From JBLFWJ01 sp047611425 (GTDB lineage Bacteria; Bacteroidota; Bacteroidia; UBA10329): a stretch of DNA of 11,531 nucleotides. The translations under genes were made by a program, and so were the position numbers. How positions within the stretch are numbered: the stretch's first letter is position 1; each line of letters opens with the position of its first letter. Under the pieces are notes generated by a model. It ran no database searches and was not told where the DNA came from. It saw only the letters and a program-made list of their open reading frames with translations. Shown here piece by piece: positions 1 through 6,567 of this stretch. The stretch covers positions 1-11,531 of the forward strand of contig JBLFWJ010000110.1 in the NCBI GenBank assembly GCA_047611425.1. The letters are read 5' to 3'.

Positions 1-1
1 T

Positions 2-193
2 GACGTTCAGAGTTATGCTCAACGAGGTGAGAATATCGTTAGATCTTCTTGTGTCGGATGTGGAATCTGTTCCACAGTTTGTCCGAGAGGAGTTCTTAAT
101 CTCGAAAATGGGTCAACTCATACCGACCGTGAAAACGACAACCCGATCACATTTGGAAATGATGGTGTTGGGTTACGAGAAGGCCTTAGATAG
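2..193 (+). CDS. C-terminal end of a 4Fe-4S ferredoxin-domain protein (5' end outside window)
   Basis: The reading frame starting at base 2 is open to the left edge and ends with TAG at 191-193. It contains a complete 4Fe-4S cluster motif, CVGCGICSTVCP, with cysteine codons at 50, 59, 68 and 80 (C-x2-C-x2-C-x3-C-P), the standard signature of a bacterial-type ferredoxin domain. About 37 hydrophilic residues follow the last cysteine, so the cluster lies close to the C terminus. A second cluster motif, if any, would be upstream of the window. The protein probably transfers electrons or carries a redox centre at the end of a larger enzyme or membrane protein; the rest is not visible, so no gene name is given. 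An overlapping open frame starting at base 15 is not used because it lacks any family signature. The 3' end overlaps the convergent glycosyltransferase remnant by eight bases. Confidence 0.82.
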   Translation, partial: DVQSYAQRGENIVRSSCVGCGICSTVCPRGVLNLENGSTHTDRENDNPITFGNDGVGLREGLR

Positions 194-490
194 ATAAATT
201 GGAAATTAGTTCCACGGCCTTTTTTACTCCATTTTCCTGTTGAAGAGCCTCGTTCAACTCTAGGCTTTTCATTCTCAAAATAGGATTATTCAAAACATCC
301 ATAATTGCCGCAGAGAGTTCTGGCTCTGTAACGCTTTCAATGGAAAGCGGCTCACCTCCCACTGCTAATCTATTAAGCTGCTTTGCCCAATCCACTGCAG
401 ATTGTCATGCCCACGGCATCTCTCCCAATATATTAACCTACAATGGTTCAGCACCAATTCCGCATATTTGGAAACAAAGTTAGGAGGCAC
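186..490 (-). pseudogene. Decayed 3' fragment of a family 1-like glycosyltransferase
   Basis: On the minus strand, codons from about 404 down to the TAA at 186-188 read QSAVDWAKQLNRL, then an E-P-L...T-E-P-E-L-S-A-A-I stretch, and end in a helix with E-N-G-V-K-K-A-V-E-L-I. This is the pattern of the C terminus of UDP-glycosyltransferase/MGT-like GT1 enzymes, where a D-Q-x-x-W-A motif and a Leu-Thr-x-x-x-L-x-x-A-I segment precede a final helix. Immediately upstream in the same frame is a TGA (405-407). Further upstream, about 440-490, a different frame reads VPPNFVSKYAELVLNHC, which faintly resembles the segment before the GT1 donor-binding motif, but the histidine-glycine-glycine core is missing. 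I infer a truncated, frame-broken remnant. The C-terminal 69 codons are clear enough to name the family with moderate confidence; the upstream part is tentative. Confidence 0.5.
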
Positions 491-523
491 CATCAGGTAT
501 CGTCAACCATTTAAGAAAGAGTT

Positions 524-1633
524 GTGAAGCTGGAAATCGGCAAAAAGCAGTATTTGAATTTTGGGGCCACCACCGCCATTGGTGCGAGTCCAAAAACATG
601 GCTGCGAATGTTGGTCAAGTATCGGAAAGAGCTGGATTGGCAATTCATACCAAAAGCGCTAACGGTACTGCTCCTCACATGCTTTAATGCCCCCGCTATT
701 TGGTGGGAACGTTTGAAGTTTGACAAGCAGATAAAAGCAACCTTAGTCAAGCAACCATTATTCATCATTGGTCATCAGCGCAGCGGAACCACTTACCTCC
801 ATTACCTTATTGGCAAGGATCCGAATTACACGTATTGCTCCGTAAAGGAGAGTTTCATGCCTTGGATCTTCCTTTCTAATGAACGCTCGCTAAAGAAGTT
901 GCTTAGTGGAAAGATGCCAAACAAACGCCCGATGGACAACCTGAAGATGAGTGTCGATCTTCCAACCGAGCCTGAATACTCTCTGGGAAATATGGGTGTA
1001 GCTTCTATGGTTCCGGGTTATTACTTCCCTAGAAAAATCATGGATACATTCAGGAAGTATGTCCTTTTTGAAGATGAGGACGGAAAGCGCGAATGGCAAT
1101 CCAACCTGAAGTACTTCATGCAGAAACTGACATTGAAGCATAACGGAAAAGCACTGGTGATGAAGAGTCCTGAGAATTTGGGGCGAATTAAAGAGATTCT
1201 GGAAGTCTTTCCAGATGCCAAATTCCTACATATTTATCGCAACCCGTTCAACGTCTATTTCTCTACCGAACGATTATACAGCATCACCATTCCTATGGTC
1301 GCATTTCAGCATTGCGAGCCAGCCGTGATTCAAGATTTCATTCTGGAATCCTATCCCAAATACTTCGAGAAGTATTTCAAGGATAAGGCGCTAATCCCCG
1401 AAGGGAATTTGGCTGAAATCCGTTACGAAGACCTGATCGGAAATGAAATGTCTGTTTTGGAAACAGCCTATTCAGAGTTGAATCTAGACCAATTCGATGA
1501 GGCCAAAGCTTTCATCGAATCGGAAGTAAAATCCTACAAGGATTACAAGACGAATACCTACGACTTTCCAGAAGACCGAAAACAGGTTGTCAAGGAACAG
1601 TGGAGTTGGGTATTTAAGAAGTTGGGATATTGA
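524..1633 (+). CDS. Sulfotransferase family protein (PAPS-dependent)
   Basis: A 369-residue protein of the Sulfotransfer_3 type, which moves a sulfuryl group from 3'-phosphoadenosine-5'-phosphosulfate (PAPS) to a hydroxyl or amine acceptor. The 5'-phosphosulfate-binding loop is clear at about residues 80-92 (FIIGHQRSGTTYL). The 3'-phosphate-binding region follows at about 213-246, with an M-K-S-P segment, then FPDAKFLHIYRNPFNVYFS containing the expected Arg and Ser. Length matches the family. The start is GTG at 524; an in-frame TAA at 512-514 rules out a longer protein, and the next Met is residue 29. The N-terminal 75 residues include a moderately hydrophobic stretch (about 43-58), so membrane association is possible. 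The acceptor cannot be read from the sequence; a lipid, glycan or small metabolite is possible. The glycosyltransferase remnant next door hints at a former glycan-modification locus, but that is inference. No clear terminator follows. Confidence 0.88.
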   Translation: MKLEIGKKQYLNFGATTAIGASPKTWLRMLVKYRKELDWQFIPKALTVLLLTCFNAPAIWWERLKFDKQIKATLVKQPLFIIGHQRSGTTYLHYLIGKDPNYTYCSVKESFMPWIFLSNERSLKKLLSGKMPNKRPMDNLKMSVDLPTEPEYSLGNMGVASMVPGYYFPRKIMDTFRKYVLFEDEDGKREWQSNLKYFMQKLTLKHNGKALVMKSPENLGRIKEILEVFPDAKFLHIYRNPFNVYFSTERLYSITIPMVAFQHCEPAVIQDFILESYPKYFEKYFKDKALIPEGNLAEIRYEDLIGNEMSVLETAYSELNLDQFDEAKAFIESEVKSYKDYKTNTYDFPEDRKQVVKEQWSWVFKKLGY

Positions 1634-1672
1634 TTCCGCAGCTTCGCGATTTCAAATGATCATCAGATGGAG

Positions 1673-1965
1673 TTCTGCTGCAGAATGAGTGCATCTGACC
1701 TCGGCTAAATAGTATCCTGCTGTAGAATAACTCCATCTGACCCCATCCAAATCCATTTCTGCTGTAGTAAAACTGCAACTGACCTCGGCAGGGTCATGTT
1801 CTACTGAAGAATGAACCCACCTGACTTTTTCACAAAGGCTCCTGCTCGTAAATATGCCCACCTGACGTTGTCCCAGTAAAGACTGACTGTAGCAGGAGGT
1901 TCCAAACCATTGCCCGAAGTCCTATTCTACAGAATAAGGTTACCTGAACGTGTCCAAATGCACTT
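1673..1965. repeat. Degenerate ~42-bp tandem repeat array, about seven units
   Basis: Units begin near 1673, 1715, 1757, 1799, 1840, 1882 and 1924, so spacing is 42 bp except for one 41-bp step. Plus-strand consensus opens with TTCTGCTGTAGAAT and has CATCTGACC about 20 bases into the unit; unit 1 has a perfect inverted repeat TTCTGC-T-GCAGAA at 1673-1685. Units 1-4 are clearest, 5 is recognisable, 6 and 7 are heavily diverged. The period equals 14 codons. On the minus strand units 4 to 1 lie in one open frame (1652-1861) as 14-residue repeats: VRWVHSSVEHDPAE, VSCSFTTAEMDLDG, VRWSYSTAGYYLAE, VRCTHSAAELHLMI. Unit 5 gives VRWAYLRAGAFVKK, but only in another frame because of the 41-bp step, and unit 7 contains stops. 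It is therefore either a decayed repeat protein or a non-coding repeat whose period happens to be a multiple of three. From 1966 to 2101 I see nothing further. Confidence 0.75.
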
Positions 1966-2101
1966 AAACCCCAATGAAAATGACATATTTGGCAAAAGCA
2001 CCCCTAAATCAGCAGAAACACCTAATTCGCCCACCTATCAAATCCATCTGTTCATTGATTATAGTTACAAGTTCTACCACTTTGGAGAGCTGCTAAACTT
2101 T

Positions 2102-2452
2102 TCACCCAAACCAGACCGCATACCTTTTCCTTCTTAATTCTAAAGCAAGTTGCTCCTCCATCTTTAACGCTTCGGCTCTAGTTTTAATAGGCCCAATGTG
2201 ATTGAACAGACTTGGCCTGAGATACGCTCCGTATTTCTCTACAATATTGCTGGAGAGCTTGTGTCCTTTTTTATTTCGATGACCCGTTTTGTGTTGTTTG
2301 AATCGCTCTTGTGGCGTCTTGCTGGTCATCCCCACATACAAGCATTCCAACACCCCATTGAACTGAGGATTGGCTTCCCTGAACTTCCGATGCTCATTGA
2401 AAACCTTTCGGTTTAATTCGATGACGTAAACGGTGTAATGGTTGCTCGGCAT
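2102..2452 (-). CDS. Small GIY-YIG-like domain protein
   Basis: A 116-residue protein with a single GIY-YIG-type fold. The first motif is HYTVYVIEL near the N terminus (residues about 5-13), the second is CLYVGMTS near 38-45, followed by TPQERFKQHKTG with the conserved Arg. A C-terminal KMEEQLALELRRKRYAVW segment offers the late Glu expected of the fold. GIY-YIG domains act as DNA nucleases in several families, but this short, single-domain subgroup is uncharacterised and often lacks a proven activity. I chose the ATG at 2450-2452. The frame can be extended to a GTG at 2515, but that extension reads through the U-tract of the tRNA terminator and has no homology-like features. It is the last gene on the minus strand after the tRNA cluster and has no recognisable promoter of its own. 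Function is unknown. Confidence 0.78.
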   Translation of the reverse strand: MPSNHYTVYVIELNRKVFNEHRKFREANPQFNGVLECLYVGMTSKTPQERFKQHKTGHRNKKGHKLSSNIVEKYGAYLRPSLFNHIGPIKTRAEALKMEEQLALELRRKRYAVWFG

Positions 2453-2500
2453 AGATTGCGAACCTACAGCACAGAGATGGCGATTGAAAATACGTCCGGC

Positions 2501-2531
2501 AAAAAAAAGCCTCACATTTCTGCAAGGCTTT
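2501..2531 (-). terminator. Factor-independent terminator of the tRNA cluster
   Basis: On the minus strand AAAGCCT (2531-2525) pairs with AGGCTTT (2512-2506) around a 12-base loop, and the transcript then runs into eight U residues (2508-2501). It begins eight bases after the end of tRNA-Arg, so it ends the tRNA transcript. Confidence 0.75.
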
Positions 2532-2538
2532 ATTAACG

Positions 2539-2612
2539 TGATCCCGACAGGATTCGAACCTGTGACCGTCTGCTTAGAAGGCAGATGCTCTATCCAGCTG
2601 AGCTACGGGACC
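2539..2612 (-). tRNA. tRNA-Arg (UCU)
   Basis: A 74-nt cloverleaf on the minus strand. Acceptor arm GGTCCCG pairs with CGGGATC with one G-U. The anticodon arm TCTGC-CTTCTAA-GCAGA gives anticodon UCU, reading AGA/AGG arginine codons. The T-arm ACAGG-TTCGAAT-CCTGT is intact. The discriminator base is A, and CCA is not encoded. It is the promoter-distal gene of the cluster and lies about 70 bases beyond the hairpin that follows tRNA-Pro. I see no strong promoter for it alone, so it may depend on readthrough. Confidence 0.95.
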
Positions 2613-2684
2613 AATATGTCTTCACGTCAAGAACGTCTGCTTTCAGGTAGAAGTTCTATTCTCCGCCTAAGACGGAACATGACC

Positions 2685-2725
2685 AAAAAATTCAAGGGCC
2701 AACTTGATAATCAAGTCGGCCCTTG
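2685..2725 (-). terminator. Strong hairpin terminator after tRNA-Pro
   Basis: Minus-strand arms 2725-2711 and 2707-2693 form a 15-bp stem broken only by one G-U pair, with a three-base loop, followed within two bases by six U residues (2690-2685). It starts one base after the tRNA-Pro 3' end. Stem strength suggests efficient termination, with some readthrough or a separate promoter needed to make tRNA-Arg. Alternatively the hairpin could aid 3'-end processing of the tRNA. Confidence 0.85.
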
Positions 2726-2800
2726 TCGGGGTGGCAGGATTCGAACCTGCGACCTCCTCGTCCCAAACGAGGCGCGATAACCGGGCTACGCTACACCCCG
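2726..2800 (-). tRNA. tRNA-Pro (UGG)
   Basis: A 75-nt cloverleaf on the minus strand. Acceptor arm CGGGGTG pairs with CACCCCG, with discriminator A and no encoded CCA. The anticodon arm CCTCG-TTTGGGA-CGAGG gives anticodon UGG for proline. The T-arm GCAGG-TTCGAAT-CCTGC is intact. A Bacteroidota-type promoter lies just upstream and a strong terminator directly downstream, so this gene can be an independent transcription unit inside the cluster. Confidence 0.95.
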
Positions 2801-2812
2801 AAAATTGAGCGG

Positions 2813-2845
2813 CAAATGTATACTTTAAAACTAAAGTTCCACCAA
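2813..2845 (-). promoter_or_regulatory. Bacteroidota-type promoter for tRNA-Pro
   Basis: Minus-strand TACATTTG (2820-2813) matches the -7 consensus TAnnTTTG exactly, with a TTG (2845-2843) 22 bases upstream. The predicted start lies about 6 bases before tRNA-Pro, giving a very short leader. The spacing is at the long end of the accepted range. Confidence 0.5.
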
Positions 2846-2865
2846 CTCATTTTCAGTAAATAAAT

Positions 2866-2955
<90 letters not shown>

Positions 2956-2985
2956 GGGTTATTAAAGAACGATGTCTTGAATACC

Positions 2986-2997
2986 GATACAAGTATC
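2986..2997 (-). other. 12-bp palindrome in the tRNA-Ser leader
   Basis: GATAC-AA-GTATC is a perfect inverted repeat located between the predicted promoter (3015-3044) and tRNA-Ser. It would form a small hairpin in the 5' leader, possibly a processing or structural element, or it may be chance. Confidence 0.3.
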
Positions 2998-3014
2998 ATT
3001 TTCAAAACGGGTCG

Positions 3015-3044
3015 CAAAAGTAAAACAAAGATGGATTCGCGCAA
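3015..3044 (-). promoter_or_regulatory. Bacteroidota-type promoter for tRNA-Ser and the tRNA cluster
   Basis: Minus-strand TACTTTTG (3022-3015) matches the -7 consensus TAnnTTTG exactly, and a TTG (3044-3042) lies exactly 19 bases upstream, a preferred spacing in this phylum. The leader before tRNA-Ser would be about 50 bases. It points away from the promoter of the solute-binding protein gene at 3071-3099. Confidence 0.65.
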
Positions 3045-3070
3045 TGGGTTTTTAGCATAGTTCTAGTCTA

Positions 3071-3099
3071 TTTGCAATCAGCGTGTAATACTATATTTG
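3071..3099 (+). promoter_or_regulatory. Bacteroidota-type promoter of the ABC transporter unit
   Basis: TTTG (3071-3074), 17 bases, then TATATTTG (3092-3099) match both the -33 and -7 consensus elements of the phylum exactly. The start of transcription would fall near 3105, about 27 bases before the chosen ATG. This position also excludes the longer reading frame that opens at 3072. Confidence 0.7.
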
Positions 3100-3131
3100 C
3101 GTTCCTTCATAAACAACGAACCACGCACTCA

Positions 3132-5036
3132 ATGAATTTAGAAAAAACAACTCGTTCAATCCTAATCCCTTCATTGGCGCTTTCTCTTCTAGCTGCTTGT
3201 GGTGGTGGGTCTGGAACAGGTAATAGTGCCGATAATGGTGGCGATTCAGAAACCCAAGGCGCTGGTTCAAGTACTTATTTGGAAGTAGCAGATGCTACGG
3301 AATGGAAAGCTGATTGGAGTAAAGAAAATACTGTGATCTTTCATGTTATCGGTGAACCGGACGACATGCATCCTTGTAATGGCAATTCAGCCATGAGAAC
3401 CACAATCAATGGTTACACGCAGAAGCATGTAATGGAAACGGACCTTATCGAGCTGAAAGGTGAACGACCAGGGATTGTAAAAGGGCATCCAGAGATTTCT
3501 GAGAATGAATTAGAATTTACATATGAGCTAAGGGACGAACCGACTTGGGACAACGGAGAACAGTTGAGTTTTGAGGACATTTTATTCACTTTCAAAGCAA
3601 ACAAGTGTCCATTGACTAATAATCCTCATGCAAAACCATACTTGGATAATTTAGCTGAAATAATTCAAGATGCAGAGAACCCAAGAATATTCACAACTAA
3701 AATGAAGAAGAAGTACATTCAAAATGTACTCTTCCTTACAGACTACCCAGTTCTTCAAGAATCACAGTTTGACCCAAACAAAACGCTACGTAACTACACG
3801 TTTGCTCAATTTGATAACCCAAGTTTTGATACCGACTCAAAAACAGACTTGAACGAATGGGCAACCGCTTTTAACGACCCGAAGAACAGTCGAAGCGTTG
3901 AGAACCTCGTTGGTCTTGGTCCATACAAATGGACTAACTGGAAACCAGGTCAAAGCCTAACACTTGAGAAGAAAAAAGATCATTGGACAAGCAAGTTGTC
4001 TGACCCAAACGAATACGAGACAGGATACCCGGAACGCATCATCTTTAAGTTGAATACTGATCCAAATTCTCAGAGCCTTGAATTTAAAACACAGGCGTTG
4101 GACGCCTCAACATTCCTTCCAACAAAGAAATTATTGGAATTGCAGAAAGACCCAAATTTCAATGAGAACTACCATAGCCATTTCACTTCTACATATAACT
4201 ACAGTTACGTTGGTTTCAACTGTAGACCAGATGGAATTGAGCATAAAAAGATTTTTGATGACAAACGTGTAAGACGTGCTGCCGCCATGTTGGTAAACGT
4301 TGATGAATTGAACATCATTCTTAATAAAGGGAGAAATGAAAGAATGGTTGGTCCTATTTCACCTCTTAAAAGAGAATACAATGATGATTTGAAATTGATT
4401 GATTTCGATATTGAAGGATCAAAAGCCTTGCTGGAAGAAGCCGGTTGGATTGATACGGACAACGACAACATCAGAGACAAAATGATTGATGGAGAAAAGG
4501 TTCAATTAGAATTTGACCTAAATTACATGACGACTCAGGTTACATGGAGAGACATGGCGCAAATGATGTCTGAGTCAATGTATGAAGCTGGAATGAAGGC
4601 CAATATTGTACCTCTTGATTTTGCTGTTCTTTACGACAAAGCTCGTCACCACAAGTATGACGTGATGTTGGCAGCTTGGGCTGGGTCATCTGTACCGGAA
4701 GATTTTACTCAAATTTGGCATACGAGTAGTTGGGCATCTAAAGGATCGAATTTTACTGGCTTTGGAAATGCAGAAAGCGATGCTTTGATTGACTCTATTA
4801 AGTATACTTTAGATTTTGAAACTCGATCGGTTATGGTGAAAGAGCTTCAATCCATGATTTATGACGAGCAACCATACGTATTCCTATATTCTTCAACTAG
4901 AAGAAACGTGATTCATAAACGTTTTGGAAATGCGGACATGCTGTACGAAAGACCTGGTGTTGTAATCAGCAATTTCCGTTTGTTGAATGAACTATTTGAA
5001 GGAACAGCCTCTGCCCCTGCCGCAGAAGCAAACTAA
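3132..5036 (+). CDS. ABC transporter solute-binding lipoprotein, family 5 (DppA/OppA-like)
   Basis: A 634-residue extracytoplasmic substrate-binding lipoprotein of the SBP_bac_5 family, which delivers peptides (in some members nickel or sugars) to a DppBC/OppBC-type permease. The ATG at 3132 opens a lipoprotein signal ending in the lipobox LLAAC, with Cys23 as the lipidated residue, followed by a Gly/Ser/Asn-rich linker. Family hallmarks are WDNGEQLSFEDILFTFKA (about 139-156), VGLGPYKWTNWKPG (about 260-273), DDKRVRRAAAMLVNVDEL (about 376-393) and a D-T-D-N-D-N segment near 442 like the D-x-D-G-D-G stretch of relatives. It is about 90 residues longer than common E. coli members. The permeases follow at 25 and then 6 bases, so the three form one operon driven from 3071-3099. 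A start at 3072 would place the signal peptide internally and lies within the promoter. Substrate is not readable. Confidence 0.9.
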   Translation: MNLEKTTRSILIPSLALSLLAACGGGSGTGNSADNGGDSETQGAGSSTYLEVADATEWKADWSKENTVIFHVIGEPDDMHPCNGNSAMRTTINGYTQKHVMETDLIELKGERPGIVKGHPEISENELEFTYELRDEPTWDNGEQLSFEDILFTFKANKCPLTNNPHAKPYLDNLAEIIQDAENPRIFTTKMKKKYIQNVLFLTDYPVLQESQFDPNKTLRNYTFAQFDNPSFDTDSKTDLNEWATAFNDPKNSRSVENLVGLGPYKWTNWKPGQSLTLEKKKDHWTSKLSDPNEYETGYPERIIFKLNTDPNSQSLEFKTQALDASTFLPTKKLLELQKDPNFNENYHSHFTSTYNYSYVGFNCRPDGIEHKKIFDDKRVRRAAAMLVNVDELNIILNKGRNERMVGPISPLKREYNDDLKLIDFDIEGSKALLEEAGWIDTDNDNIRDKMIDGEKVQLEFDLNYMTTQVTWRDMAQMMSESMYEAGMKANIVPLDFAVLYDKARHHKYDVMLAAWAGSSVPEDFTQIWHTSSWASKGSNFTGFGNAESDALIDSIKYTLDFETRSVMVKELQSMIYDEQPYVFLYSSTRRNVIHKRFGNADMLYERPGVVISNFRLLNELFEGTASAPAAEAN

Positions 5037-5061
5037 TTATTCAGATTGAGGAAGAGATAAG

Positions 5062-6561
5062 ATGCTGAGGTATCTGATTAAGAGAATTGTGGTTTTCATA
5101 CCAACCTTAATTGCGATTTCGCTTTTAGGGTTTGTAATTATGGTCTCCGCTCCCGGGGATCCGGTTGAGCGAATGGTCGTTGCTGCCACAAGCAGTGGCG
5201 AAGTAGGAACCCAAAGCGCCAATGCTACCGAGCAGAAGAAATTCTGGAGTAAAAAATTGGGGCTCGACTTGCCAATCTTCTATGTTAGTTTAAGCAGCAT
5301 GGCTCAATCAGACACGCTATATCGCGTTTATGATAAGACCGAACGAAAATCGTTAGAGCGACTTGCCAACCAGTATGGAAACTGGGACGCAGTAAGTCAT
5401 TATTTCGATAAGCTGGAAGCTCTGAATCAGACTCATGTTGGAATTCGAATAGACACCTCAAACGTTGACAGTGCTCTGGTATCAATTGCTAAGGAGGATG
5501 TAAACACTTCTTACTTTGAGAGCTCATCGTTGAAGGGCGCTTATTCCAAACAAGTTATAGAGGCTAAGCTTTCTAACTTAGAAACACTCTATAATGAGAA
5601 GCCCTATATGAGTCAGTTTCTTGGCCCATTGAACGAAGCTAAACAGGCATTTGCAGATCTTGAAACAAACGAAACAAGCTGGAAGAAATATGTTCCTGCA
5701 TTCAATTTTTATCCAAAAAACCAATATCACCGTTGGATCTTTGGAGATGGAAATGCGATAACGGGAGAAGGGTCTGAATTCTCTAAAGGAATCGTTCGCG
5801 GAGACTTCGGAACATCCTACACAACCAAGATGCCTGTTTCTGATGTAATTCTTTCGAAAGTATTTTGGTCCTTCTTCTTTACCATGGTTGCGGTTACGCT
5901 GGGCTACCTCGTGAGTATTCCTCTTGGAATTTATTCTGCGGTTCACAAAGATTCTAAATTCGACAAGATCACAACTGTGATTTTATTTATGCTGTACTCC
6001 CCTCCTAGTTTCTGGATTGCAACTATGGCATTAATGACCTTTGCGAATCCCGATGTAATCTATTGGTTTCCGGCTTCCGGAGTTGAGCCATTGGTCATGG
6101 ACGAGAACTTAGGATTCTTTGCAAGATGGATGGAAAGGTGGCCGTATTTAGTCATTCCGACATTTGCATACACCTACAGCGCATTTGCCTTCCTTTCCAG
6201 AACCATGCGGGTGAGTATGTTGGAAATAGTGAATCAAGATTACATCAGAACAGCCAGAGCAAAAGGACTCTCCGAAACTGTGGTAATCTGGAAGCACGGA
6301 CTTCGAAATGCATTGCTTCCTATCATTACTGTTTTCGCGAATATTTTCCCGGTTGCAATTGGAGGTTCCGTTGTATTGGAAGTAATCTTCACCATTCCAG
6401 GAATGGGCAACGAAATGTTCAACGCAATTATCAACCAGAATTACCCTATGATAATTACGGTGTTAACTATCACTGGAGTACTCACGCTCGTTGGCTACTT
6501 AGTCTCAGACATTTTATATGCGGTTGTCGACCCGCGAATCTCCTATTCATCTAAATCATAA
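5062..6561 (+). CDS. ABC transporter permease, DppB/OppB type, with large periplasmic insertion
   Basis: A 499-residue inner-membrane permease, half of the channel of a family 5 importer. TM1 (about 8-28) leads into the conserved APGDPVERM segment (30-38). The conserved LGLDLPIFY (66-74) and the GDFGTSY loop (247-253) normally lie close together but are here separated by roughly 150 polar, helix-prone residues (about 75-225). The rest is canonical: TM segments from about 266, then the ATPase-contacting EAA-type loop DYIRTARAKGLSETVVIWKH (393-412) and a C-terminal membrane pair ending in D-P-R. Typical relatives are 306-340 residues. The insertion would face the periplasm and could contact the binding lipoprotein. 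It starts 25 bases after the binding-protein gene and stops 6 bases before the next permease start, so it is co-transcribed. Confidence 0.9.
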   Translation: MLRYLIKRIVVFIPTLIAISLLGFVIMVSAPGDPVERMVVAATSSGEVGTQSANATEQKKFWSKKLGLDLPIFYVSLSSMAQSDTLYRVYDKTERKSLERLANQYGNWDAVSHYFDKLEALNQTHVGIRIDTSNVDSALVSIAKEDVNTSYFESSSLKGAYSKQVIEAKLSNLETLYNEKPYMSQFLGPLNEAKQAFADLETNETSWKKYVPAFNFYPKNQYHRWIFGDGNAITGEGSEFSKGIVRGDFGTSYTTKMPVSDVILSKVFWSFFFTMVAVTLGYLVSIPLGIYSAVHKDSKFDKITTVILFMLYSPPSFWIATMALMTFANPDVIYWFPASGVEPLVMDENLGFFARWMERWPYLVIPTFAYTYSAFAFLSRTMRVSMLEIVNQDYIRTARAKGLSETVVIWKHGLRNALLPIITVFANIFPVAIGGSVVLEVIFTIPGMGNEMFNAIINQNYPMIITVLTITGVLTLVGYLVSDILYAVVDPRISYSSKS

Positions 6562-6567
6562 TTGAAG

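Noticed and set aside
15..197. Open frame of 60 codons beginning with ATG
   Set aside because: It is one frame off the ferredoxin frame, which carries a full four-cysteine motif and is open to the left edge.
482..487. AGGAGG as a ribosome binding site
   Set aside because: No start codon in frame with the sulfotransferase lies at a suitable distance, an in-frame stop at 512 intervenes, and this phylum rarely uses such sites.
1673..1965. CRISPR array
   Set aside because: Units are diverged throughout with no conserved repeat alternating with variable spacers, and no cas genes are present.
1910..2137. 75-codon plus-strand open frame
   Set aside because: It starts inside the repeat array, has no family signature and ends antisense to the GIY-YIG gene.
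2453..2515. N-terminal extension of the GIY-YIG protein from GTG 2515
   Set aside because: The first codons encode the terminator U-tract of the tRNA cluster; the ATG at 2452 sits directly before the conserved domain.
2442..2780. 112-codon plus-strand open frame
   Set aside because: It runs antisense through two tRNA genes and two terminators.
3072..3131. N-terminal extension of the solute-binding protein
   Set aside because: It overlaps the predicted promoter and would bury the lipoprotein signal.
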